Assembly (NCBI GenBank): GCA_025094145.1
Contig: JALLLS010000011.1
Span: 62,001-126,000, forward strand
Reading direction: 5' to 3'
From: Spinellus fusiger
Taxonomy: Eukaryota; Mucoromycota; Mucoromycetes; Mucorales; Phycomycetaceae
Length of the DNA: 64,000 bases
The translations under genes were made by a program, and so were the position numbers. The notes under the pieces are model-generated. The model made no database searches and was not told the DNA's origin. It worked only from the letters and a program-made list of their open reading frames with translations. Below are positions 35,847 through 46,346 of this stretch, one piece after another. Within the stretch, counting starts at the first letter, position 1, and every line of letters starts with the position of its first letter.

Positions 35847-36593
35847 ATGGAGCCTTATGACTGTCCAGTATGCATAAAAGACTTGAGTTGGATGCAAACA
35901 GCCGAGTCACGCCAACAACACGTCTTACAGTGTCTGGATGCTACCTTGCAAGAGACACTGCCACAAGAGACATCAGCCTTGGAAACATGCTTCTTCTGCC
36001 ATACATGCATCCTAGGCTTGGATACAACAAGCATAGAGAGACATATAAACCAATGCATGGATACTATAGCCACCCCACACCCAAAACCAAAGCCAAAACC
36101 AAAACCAAAAACACCCCAACGACAAAAGACCCTGTCCCTCAAAGCAGTATTGATAGAAGATGCCTCGGGTGACTTTAGTGATCAAGTCATATTCCAACGT
36201 GTCTTTACACCTACACAGCATGACAAGAACGACCCCTCCTTACACACTGCAATGGCTCTGTCGCGCTCTCTTACGGCAGAAGGAAAGAAGAAGCGGAAAC
36301 CAGAATACTACATTACATCCCACGTACTAGCAGTAGAAGAGTCACGTAAACTTGCCCAAGTGGCTCTCTCCCGACGCCTGTCTGACTCTTATGGCAATAG
36401 CATTAACAATAGCACCACCAGTCACCACCAAGTGAGGATCAACACCAAGCCATGGATTCTACCTCCGTCTATGCTTGAGGCAAAATACTCATCCATGAGA
36501 GAACACTCATGGCTATCCTTTTGGCAGCAGGCCTTGTATTCCAAGGATAAGAAGCGCAGTGTGGCTAAATACAGTGTTTCCACTCTCAATTGA
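35847..36593 (+). CDS. Small tandem C2HC zinc-finger protein, SLX4-like (248 aa)
   Basis: Two UBZ4-type zinc motifs in tandem: CPVCIKDLSWMQ..HVLQCLD (residues about 6-31) and CFFCHTCILGLD..HINQCMD (about 48-72), each C-x2-C plus H-x3-C. A lysine/proline linker (KPKPKPKPK) follows. Downstream, LHTAMALSRSL resembles the conserved 'ALALSxS' block of SLX4-type nuclease scaffolds. The C-terminal part is basic with WILPPSMLEAKYSSM and a final KYSVSTLN. SLX4 proteins are usually much larger and end in an SLX1-binding helix domain that I cannot confirm here, so this may be a short SLX4 or a separate ubiquitin-binding repair factor. An upstream in-frame TTG (35817) is not used; the ATG at 35847 starts just before the first finger. 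Single exon. Confidence 0.6.
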   Translation: MEPYDCPVCIKDLSWMQTAESRQQHVLQCLDATLQETLPQETSALETCFFCHTCILGLDTTSIERHINQCMDTIATPHPKPKPKPKPKTPQRQKTLSLKAVLIEDASGDFSDQVIFQRVFTPTQHDKNDPSLHTAMALSRSLTAEGKKKRKPEYYITSHVLAVEESRKLAQVALSRRLSDSYGNSINNSTTSHHQVRINTKPWILPPSMLEAKYSSMREHSWLSFWQQALYSKDKKRSVAKYSVSTLN

Positions 36594-37287
36594 TCATTCT
36601 ACTGAGAACGAGACGATAAAAAGAAGAAACAAAAGACAATTTCTAGACACAATGGAGTGTTTTATTGAGCAAATAAGATTTAATCAAAGGGTAGACCTTG
36701 TCCAGAAAGACTGCTACAGACTGATCTACCCAGTAAAGATGATATTATTATTATTATGTATTTCTATTTATTCAAATCATTGGGTGTGCCTGAAAGTAAT
36801 AAAGATAAAGAGTCTATTTATTTACTCTTAAAAGGTATACAACAGAATAAGCTTGGAGTTGTTGTTGTTATCAGTCTTTTTTCTTTCATTTCTGTTAATA
36901 AATCAGTAAACACATCATCACAATAAAAACAACGATGAAGAATAGATGGAAGCTTGAGTTTCCTGAGCCATTACATAAACTCATTGATGCTACACACACA
37001 CACACACATAAATATATATATAAACATAATAAAATACATAGCCCAATAGGAGAAAAAAGAAAATAATAAACTCATCCCTTGGACCCGTGGCTTACTGCGA
37101 GATATTAACAGAGACAGTGAAGAATTCCCATCAGAAACAAATAATACTGATAAGTTTTCCAACAATATCAATTTTTTTTAAGATTGTGCAACGTTCAATT
37201 GCAAATCGTCTAATTTTAAGTAAAAATCCTACAACTCGATTTTCCCTTTGTTGTTTATTCATTTCTCTCAATCCAGCACTAATAAGC
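36594..37287. other. Intergenic between SLX4-like and DIS3L2 genes
   Basis: AT-rich with a CA dinucleotide run at about 36992-37009. No further gene seen. Confidence 0.55.
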
Positions 37288-40200
37288 ATGGAAAAGCGCA
37301 CTACTGAAGAGAGCCACGACAAGAGTGTTTGGACTACAGACAGTCAGACATCTCTTCACCACCCACTGACTGAGAAGGAGAAGGAGAATGTGGCTTTCTC
37401 CCGTCACACTGCACAGAAAAGGTAAGAAAGAAAAACACCTACAGAAATATACACATGTATGCATCTATCGATACACAACTCACCTCAACCTCAAAAAAAA
37501 AAAAAAACCGCCTTTTATATATATATAAATATTTATATAGTCTTGCTACCCATGGTCAAGGGGCGATAGACAGCCAACAGACTTCTGTACCTTTAGAGAC
37601 ATTCATTCCTTTCCTAGGCAATCCCCCTTTTCTTTTATCCCAGCACTCTAAAGGTCCTCATATTTCCATTGATGATGTCTGTCCCAACATCTGCTTCAAG
37701 GCGCTTCCTGTGACAGTGCCTGGTCCTGTAGTACCCAAATCACCTAAAAAAATGGATAGAGTAGAATCTGTTACTGTTTCTTCAAGTATTGAAACGCAAG
37801 GACCTCCTCCAACTCTCTCCTTGGGAAGAACCAAGAACACAATAGTATCCAAACCACTTGAAGTAGATCAAGCCTATGGCCCACCCTACATTCATCCTGA
37901 TGACTATCTTATTGGACCCCATTCAGCCATATATCAGCCATTTCTTAGTCTAGAACAGGCAAACAAGGAGATAGAAGCAAAGACACTTGTGCATGGTCCA
38001 TTGCGGATCAGACACACACGACACATGGAGGGCTATGTGACCTGTGATGCATTGAACGACGATGTTATCATTCATAATTTGATAGATAGAAATAGGGGAT
38101 TGGAGGGAGATATAGTGGCAGTAAGACTCAAATCATTAAGGAAAAAAGGAAAAAAGCCTACCAAGAGAAAAGGGGTGTTCAAGAAAGTGTCCATTCTACA
38201 CTATGATACCATGGAGGATCAATTGAAAAAACAAGACAATGATGATGATAATGATGATGATAATAATGATAATAATGATAATGATAATAATGATAATGAT
38301 GGTAATGATGGTAATGATGGTAATGATGACAAGGAAAACACCCACAAGTACTATGGTGAGGTGGTGGCTATTCTACAACGTCTTGGCACCACACTGCATA
38401 CAGGGTAACCCTTTGACCTGAGAATTGACCTTAGCACTCATCTATTAGCACTCTTTCTGTGCAGATGCCCGTGCATGCATACTTACAAAAGCAAGAAAGG
38501 GTGCAAACCACCAATGAAGTGGATAGAAAGACAGAGAGAGAAGAAAGAGAACGACGGAATCAGAACGCAGAACGTATATGGTTCAGACCCTCAGATGTTC
38601 GTGTCCCACTTACGAGTGTGTCAATTGACAATGCTCCGTTGGATATTCTTTGGAATGAAGAACATTATCAAACACATATTAGCACTGTAGGTTCAATGAT
38701 GGAAGAAGAGAGGACTCATCCTCCTAGATACACATCCAACAATGGCCTATCAGCTCCAAATTCCCATTGGGTGTTGTTATAGACAGCAAGGGATGCATTG
38801 GAGACCTCAATACAGAGATGGAAGCTATTCTTATTGATAGTGATGTAAAGGAAAGACCGTGGAGTTCTGATGTCCTCGAATCTCTTCCTTCTCCTGAATG
38901 GACTATTCCCAGTTCAGAGATCAGCCAACGAAGAGATCAACGACAAGCCTGTGTGTTTACAATTGATCCTGTCTCTGCTAAAGGTAGGTGCTTCTCATAG
39001 AAGATCCCACTCACTCACACCCTCACTAGATCTGGATGATGCCCTTCATATCCAACAACTAGGGGAGGATATGTATGAAGTGGGTGTTCATATTGCAGAT
39101 GTTTCTTATTTTGTGAAGGAGAACACACCACTGGACACAGGTGCTAGGAAGCGGGGAACAAGTACTTACCTAGCAAACAGCACACTTCCTATGCTTCCTC
39201 CTGTATTATCGGAGGAACTATGCAGTCTGAGCCCTGACAAAGACAGGTAAATATGTTCAGAGTCCAATGAATCAGTGTCTTTATTTTTTCTTTATTTTAG
39301 ATTGGCTGTGTCTGTTATCTGGACAATGGACAAGTACGGACACATCCAGAGTACATGGCTTGGACGTAGTATTATTCGGTAACCCACTTTCTCCACTCCT
39401 TTGCCTGCTCATTACTTGTTTAGATCTTGTACAAAACTAAGCTATGAGTATGTACAGAGTGTCATTGATGGTGATAGTTTACCTGATAGTACACAAGTCT
39501 TTGGTCATAGTCTTTCACGACTACAGACAGACTTGTTTGATCTGTTTAAACTATCACAAAGCATGCGAAAAAGAAGATACAACAACGGAGCTCTTTCTAT
39601 TCCTGCATCCAAACTTCACTTCACACTAAATGCTCAAGGAGAACCTGAAGAAGCCCACTTGTATACAACCAAGGAAGCAAACCATCTTGTAGAGGAGTTT
39701 ATGTTGCAGGCCAATATTAGTGTAGCAAAGGCCATCACTGATCATTTCCCTGGAGAAGCCTTTCTACGACGCCATGCTCCTCCCTTTGGACGCAAAATGA
39801 AGCACTTTATTCAAACTGCCCAAGCACTTGGCTATGAAATGGACGCCTCAAATGCAGGCACACTCCAATCTTCCTTTGAACAAATTGAAGATCCTCAGTC
39901 AAAACAGGTATTGGCAGTGTTGGCAGCAAGATCCATGCAACGTGCCACCTACTTTTCCTCTGGCACACTGGATCCCACGCATTACTCTCATTATGCACTG
40001 AATGAGACCGTCTATACCCACTTTACTTCTCCTATTCGAAGATATTCAGATATCATTGTTCATCGTCAGCTATTAGCCGCGCTCTCTCATGGCCCTGTGG
40101 TTTCCCAGAAAGAACTACAGATGATAGCTCAAATATGTAATCAGAAAAGACTGGGAGCTACCTATGCAGAAGAGAAAAGTACACATCTCTATCTTGCTCA

Positions 40201-40699
40201 CTTTCTTCATAATGCCAAAACAAAGCATAAGAGTAGGGTACAGACAGCATTAGTTATTTCTATTCTCAACAGTGCATATGAGGTGTATATTCCCATGCTG
40301 AATTTGGTGAGACGTATCTATATGGAATCCCTGCCTCTGGTGAAGTACCATCGTACGCCGACCTGTATTGATATGCATTGGAAGAGAGGCATTGTTCCTT
40401 CTAGTCTGGTTGAGAAGCGATTACAGACAGTGCAAAGAGACTCCACTCACGATTATTATGAATATACTGGAGATACCAGTGAAGAAGAAGATCATCCCAA
40501 AGATCCAACGTCTTCACAGGAGAAAAAGGCGTACCAAGATGGGGTTCTGTCGGATGATTCCGAGTCTATGAATGAACAGGAAAATGCACAATGCATACAG
40601 ACTGTCTCTGTGTTTTCAGAGATCATTGTGATGTTGGAAGTGAATATGACATGCTCTCCGCCTATCATTCATGTTTACCCAGTGAATCCATTCTTATGA
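37288..40699 (+). CDS. DIS3L2-type 3'-5' exoribonuclease (7 exons, 1020 aa)
   Basis: An RNase II/RNB exonuclease; the DIS3L2 branch degrades 3'-uridylated RNAs in the cytoplasm. Exons: 37288-37421, 37541-38404, 38449-38686, 38728-38983, 39030-39246, 39301-39378, 39424-40699; the sum is 3063 nt in frame. No PIN domain precedes the cold-shock domains, which separates it from DIS3/Rrp44. CSD1 contains HTRHMEGYVTCD and GLEGDIVAVRL. An Asp/Asn repeat insertion (38239-38331) sits between CSD1 and CSD2. CSD2 has RIWFRPSDVRVPLTSV. The RNB active-site string is FTIDPVSAKDLDDALH with all conserved Asp residues; EVGVHIADVSYFV, IIRSCTKLSYEYVQSVIDG and HFTSPIRRYSDIIVHRQL follow. A C-terminal S1-like segment ends it. 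The conserved Asp run distinguishes it from catalytically dead Ssd1. Exon 3-4 junction is the least certain. Confidence 0.92.
38239..38331. repeat. In-frame GATAAT/GGTAAT repeat in the DIS3L2 coding region
   Basis: Encodes an Asp/Asn-rich loop inserted between the two cold-shock domains. All units are multiples of three, so length change keeps the reading frame. Confidence 0.9.
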
Positions 40700-41194
40700 T
40701 TTAAGAAAGGGAATTTTATTGACATTGCAAGTCTCTCTATTGTTGTTGTTATTGTTATTGTTATTGTAATTGTTATTGTTATTGTTATTGTTATTGTTGT
40801 TGTTGTTATTGTTGTTGTTGTTGTTAGCCCTGCTATTAAAAAAAAATAATGTTGAATTATGATAATAGTGTGTGTTTATTTACCATTTACTATTTATCAT
40901 CTACAATGTATACTTGTGGATTCTTTTTGTTCTCTACAGAAAAGTCTATTCTTATGTAGCCACTTTTGTGTGCCTCCTGTATTAGCCGCTCGGTGGACTT
41001 TTATTAATACATTTCTATATCTTCATTGCTCCGTTGCATTTGAAAATTCCGAACACTGTACTATCCTCAGTCACCACAAAAAGTAATCACATGCTAAATG
41101 ATAATACATGTGAAAACATGGTAGAATAAAACACTCCTCCTACTGAATACGTGTCTTTTCTCACTTCTTCTTTTTCTTCTTTATTGACTAAATC
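40700..41194. other. Short intergenic region with TTATTG hexamer repeat
   Basis: Tandem TTATTG/TTGTTG units occupy about 40738-40826, directly after the DIS3L2 stop. The rest is AT-rich and pyrimidine-rich before the FOX2 start. Confidence 0.7.
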
Positions 41195-44100
41195 ATGTCT
41201 GATATTCGATTTGATAACAAAGTAGCTATCATTACTGGTGCAGGTGGAGGTAGTCTATCTAACCAAAAAGAAAAAAAGAAAAAAGAAATGTGAAAGAAAA
41301 TGAGAAAACCTATAGGAAAATCTCCTTGCTAAACCAAAAAACAAAAACAAAAAAAAACTCCATAGGTCTCGGCAAGGCCTATGCTCTCTTTTTCTCTTCC
41401 CGTGGTGCTAGTGTAGTGATCAATGATCTTGGTGTTTCTCGTTCGGGAGACACTGTGGGTGTACGTGCTGCTGATATAGTAGTAGAAGAAATCCGTAAAT
41501 CAGGAGGAACTGCCGTCGCTAATTATGACTCTGTGGAAGAAGGTGCAAAGATTGTGGAGACTGCACTCAAGGCCTTTGGACGTGTAGATATTGTCATTAA
41601 CAATGCTGGTATTCTCCGTGATAAGACATTTAGCCGCATGACAGATGCAGATTGGGATATCATTCAGGCTGTTCATTTAAAGGGCTCTTATGCAGTGACA
41701 AAGGCAGCCTGGCCTATTATGAAGAAACAGAAGTATGGTCGTATTATTATGACAGCTTCTGCTGCTGGTATCTATGGCAACTTTGGCCAGGCCAACTACA
41801 GTGCAGGTAAACATCTCTTTAGGGAGAGCAGGGTATACTTCATAGTGTGAGTCAAGACTCATCCTTTTCTTTTCTTCCTGCATAGCTAAATTGGCTCTGG
41901 CCGGGTTTAGCAATACATTGGCCATTGAAGGAGCCAAGGATAATATCCACTGCAACACAATTGCACCCATGGCTGCTTCTCGTATGACGGAAACTGTCAT
42001 GCCTCCTGAAATTCTTGCTTCTCTTAAGCCTGAGTTTGTGACTCCTGTTGTAGGCTACTTGTGCCATCACAACACCAAAGAGACAGGAGGTCTCTATGAA
42101 GCAGGCGGTGGGTTTGTCTCTAAATTAAGATGGGAGCGATCTGAGGGTGCAGTATTCAAGGCAGACAAGCACTTTACTCCAGCTGCAGTGGCTGCTAAAT
42201 GGGACGCAATCACTGATTTTGATCGTCCCAACTATCCTACGTGTATAAAGGACAGTGATGCTGTTGGTCTTTCCAAGCTGCAACAGACAACCCCCTCCAG
42301 TGGGGCTATCGATCCACTGGTATTTAATGGACAGGTGGCTGTTGTGACGGGTGCTGGTGCGGGTCTAGGAAGATGCCATGCCCTTTTATTAGCAAAACTA
42401 GGCGCCTGTGTTGGTAAGTCATTCTACACACAACAGACCCACTGATGCACATTGAGATCAGTGGTGAATGATCTTGGAGGCAGCAAAACAGGCCAAGGTG
42501 CCAGTAGTGCTGCTGCTGATACAGTGGTAGAAGAAATCCGTAAAGCAGGCGGCAAGGCAGTCGCCAACTATGACTCTGTAGAAGAAGGAGATAAAATAGT
42601 AGAAACTGCTCTCAAGGCCTTTGGACGCATTGATATTATCATCAACAATGCAGGCATCATTCGTGATAAGTCATTTGGTCGCATGTCAGAAGAGGATTGG
42701 GATTGTGTCAACAACGTCCATCTGCGTGGAGCTTACAAAGGTAAACTAGACAGGATGCAATGAAGAGTGTTCATATCTTTTACAGTAAGCAAGGCTGCAT
42801 GGCCCCACTTTATAAAGCAAGGCTATGGTCGTATTATCAACACTACTTCCATTGTGGGTGCATATGGCAACCATGGTCAATCCAACTACAGTGCAGCTAA
42901 GCTTGGCCTTGTGGGACTTACAAAGACCTTGGCTTTGGAAGGAGAACGCAAGAACATCCTTGTCAACGCCATTGCTCCCATGGCAAATACTCGCATGTCA
43001 GATGGTATCTTTACTCCCGAAGAAGCCAAAGTATTACAGCCTGAATATATTTCTCCTTTGGTGGCATTCCTTGCCCATAGCAGCAATGAAGAGACAGGCG
43101 GTTTGTTTGAAGTGGGCTCTGCTTGGATTGCCAAGTTACGCTGGCAGCGTACAGGTGGGGTTGGTTTTCCTGCCAATCGTACATTGGAGCCTGAACACGT
43201 CGCCAAAGCGTGGTCTCAGATCATTGATTTTGAGGATGGTCGCTCCACATCTCCTGAAACTACTCAGGATTCTTTCCAGGGATTCATGGAGAACTTTTCT
43301 AATGTTGAAGAAAAAGAAGAAGACAGTCTTTCTTTGGAGGAGGTGAAGAAGCAAACCTATGATATATCCTTCAAGTACACAGAGCGTGAGGCAATCTTAT
43401 ATGCATTGGGTCTTGGTTGCAGAAACACAGATCTGAAGTATGTCTATGAGAATCACGAAGATTTCTCAGTCCTACCAACATTTGGTGTTGTGCCTTCATT
43501 TGCTGGTATAAATGAAGTGCCATATGGAGATTTCCTTCCAAACTTTAGTCCTGTGAGTGAATGAGATAGTGATGGAAATAGAAGTGATACTGATGCATAA
43601 TTGTATTTTTTAGATGATGCTTCTTCATGGTGAACAGTTCTTATCCATTAAGAAAGTCATTCCTACAGATACTACTCTCCATTCCAAAGTACGTGTCTTG
43701 GAAGTGCTTGACAAGGGCAAAGGTGCCTCTGTTACTGTTGGTGTCACTTCTACCGATGATTCAGGGGAAGTAGTATTTGAGAATGAATTCACTCTGTTTA
43801 TTCGTGGCAGTGGTGGGTTTGGTGGCCCCAGCAAAGGTGTGGACCGAGGATCTGCCACAGCGGCCAATGTTCCTCCTCAGCGCAAGCCTGATAGCATTGT
43901 AAGAGAAAAGACAAATGAAAGTCAGGCTGCTTTGTACCGTTTGAGTGGTGATTACAATCCTCTTCACATTGATCCTTCCTTTTCTTCAGTGGTAAGTTAT
44001 TTTAAAATAAAAATAAAAACGCGTCTAAACATAGGAATTATAGGGTGGTTTTGATGTTCCTATTCTTCATGGATTGTGTACATTTGGCATTTCTGGAAAA

Positions 44101-44319
44101 CACGTTCTCAAGACATTCTGTAACGATGATCCCGCCCTGTTTGCTAGTATCAAGGCTCGCTTCTCCAAGCACGTCTTCCCAGGAGAGACACTTGAAACAC
44201 AGATGTGGAAGGAAGGTAACAAGGTGATCTTCCAGACACGCGTAGTCGAGCGAGATGTTATTGCTATTTCCAATGCTGCTGTTGAACTTAACACTGCTGT
44301 TCGTGAAAGCAAGCTATGA
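41195..44319 (+). CDS. FOX2: Peroxisomal multifunctional beta-oxidation enzyme, hydratase-dehydrogenase (7 exons, 907 aa)
   Basis: Carries out the second and third steps of peroxisomal fatty-acid beta-oxidation. Exons: 41195-41249, 41366-41806, 41886-42413, 42462-42740, 42786-43552, 43614-43991, 44044-44319; the sum is 2724 nt in frame. Domain 1 is an SDR 3-hydroxyacyl-CoA dehydrogenase ([36 protein letters not shown]). Domain 2 repeats it ([39 protein letters not shown]). Domain 3 is a MaoC-type 2-enoyl-CoA hydratase 2 with [12 protein letters not shown] and [15 protein letters not shown]. The protein ends in SKL, a canonical PTS1 signal. The length matches yeast Fox2. The two SDR halves share long identical nucleotide stretches (for example around VVEEIRK), so their duplication has been kept similar. 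Confidence 0.96.
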
Positions 44320-44953
44320 AACCACTCTTTCTCTTTTGTTTCTTTTGCATTTTTTCCCCCAATAAATGAATCTTAGTATCAACAACTTTACTGTTTGGGA
44401 AGAATATATTAGCTATAAATATATCTTTATTTCTATAGAATTATAAATAAATAAAACCATCTTATTATGCTGTGAGTGGGTCCGTCAGTCATATTGGTTG
44501 AATGCAACCACTGAGTTTCTCCAGATAATGGATTTCTGAGAATAACAAAATAACGAGCCTTTCATAGACGGAATGAAACTGTGTCATGACAGATAGGACT
44601 CTTCACCGTGGAAACATACTCTAATCACAAAGAAAATACAGGTACTCTTCTAATCTGCCTAATTTATCATATCCAGACCTTCAATTGTATAAGTTTCTTT
44701 TATATTTGGTGTAAACAGTATTTTATCTTCATCCTTAATATCGGTGTTTAATATTATTTCTTTTTGTAGAATACTGCAATAGCAGATTGTAGTGTGAATA
44801 AAATATAGTGTTTATTATATTACTATGGCTACTGTCCAAGTGTAATGATTATATCAATAGAGACTACACTCTAGACGCCATTGACAGCATAAAGGACTAG
44901 TTGGAACTGACCTGATATGAGTCTTTGCTTATTAATAACAGAAGAGTGTCTTG
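44320..44953. other. Intergenic AT-rich DNA downstream of FOX2
   Basis: An AATAAA at about 44361 is a likely FOX2 polyadenylation signal. Nothing else recognised. Confidence 0.5.
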
Positions 44954-45536
44954 TGGATTGCAATGAGCTCCAGCCTAAATAAAGATATGTTTTATCTTTC
45001 TATCTTAAGAATAGCCTTTGGTAGTGTCTACAACCTTAGCCTCCACTCATAAAATATACAAATCAAACAACTCACTCTTATCCTGTCTTGTGCCTAAAGA
45101 ATAACACTAGAAACAATACCCAGCTCCCATTGAACCCCACAGTTGAGATTAGTTTCAATAATGCTTTTATGGAAGACAGTTGATATTCAGTGAATGAATG
45201 GCTATACTGTTCTTAAGATAATCAATTCTGATTCTATTTTATGAACAATAACCTTTAGAATCAATTCCATAGTTTCTATCATCAATACACTTTCAACATT
45301 GTTATGCACCCCTGCTGTGGGCTTAAGGATAACACATCAGAAATAGCAATGACTGAGTTACAATAGTAGGGTGATTATGGCCGTACCTCTTCCTTTTATA
45401 GTTATTTTTATTGCATGTCTTCAAGGTCCATTGTTATTACTAAAATAGGTAATGTAATTTAAAGTGGTCTATTTAGACGGCGACAATGACATTTTCAAAC
45501 ACATTAGCCGATCATAGTTGTATTGATATTTAAAAA
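44954..45536. repeat. 590-bp dispersed repeat, copy 1
   Basis: About 98% identical, in the same orientation, to 60952-61540. It begins TGGATTGCAATGAGCTCCAG and ends near CACATTAGCCGATCATAG. It has no ORF. Its right end is homologous to the 3' non-coding part of Tc1 remnants elsewhere in the window (for example 27325-27400, inverted), so it is probably a Tc1-derived, non-coding piece. Confidence 0.9.
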
Positions 45537-46346
45537 TGGTACAGAACAATGAGTCAAAAAGACAATGGAATATTTGTTATTTAAATGCAAGTTAAATAAA
45601 GCAAGAGAAAGAAAGAAATAGATGATTTTTTTTTTAAAATAAAAAAAAAGTTAGTCTATTTTATGGTGTAATGTGTTATAGCCTACAAAAGCACTATGAT
45701 TAGTATAGTGATAACTGTACAGGATATCTTGAATATATATTAAAATTAAAAATTAGAATAAATAAAATAAATAAAAAGCATAGTAGCCTAACTAATTCCT
45801 CTGTACCAAAGGCCTGTGTTGGGTTGATTTGTATATCCAAGATATAAACAAAGGTTAGTTAATAGAATAGCATAATAGGTGTCCTTAACTTTCAGACCGT
45901 GCTATGGAACAGTGGGCTATTGACTTATTGCTCAATCGTGGTTTATTAGTTTGCTGGTTCTACTTTAGTGACATTGCCCAAACTACTGACTGCTGCTAAT
46001 AAACAGACATCTTCTGGGACATCCTGTGAATAATACTGAACTTGAGGAATACACTTTACTACTGGAATTGGCCTGTGATCTTAAGATTGTCTTGATCAAA
46101 CGTCTATTTAATAAACACCTTTAGTTAATTATACACTAAGAGAGAGGTCATTTATTTTCATTATCTATTGCATTTGCCGTAAATATAAGACAAGTCTTTA
46201 AAAGGAAAGTGCAATAAGCAATTGTGAAAATAGTGTCTATCTTATGTTCCAAACATCTTTAGGTGTGTAATTTCTATAGTAACCCAGTGGCTTAGCCCTG
46301 AGCATTATCAAAAACGTTCTGTCCAGTCACGGTTTAGCTCTTATCA
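45537..46346. other. AT-rich spacer with a Tc1 tail remnant
   Basis: Minus-strand 46246-46275 encodes a YTPKDVWNIR-like transposase tail, as at 5175. The rest is AT-rich; the last 100 bp precede the POL3 start. Confidence 0.45.
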
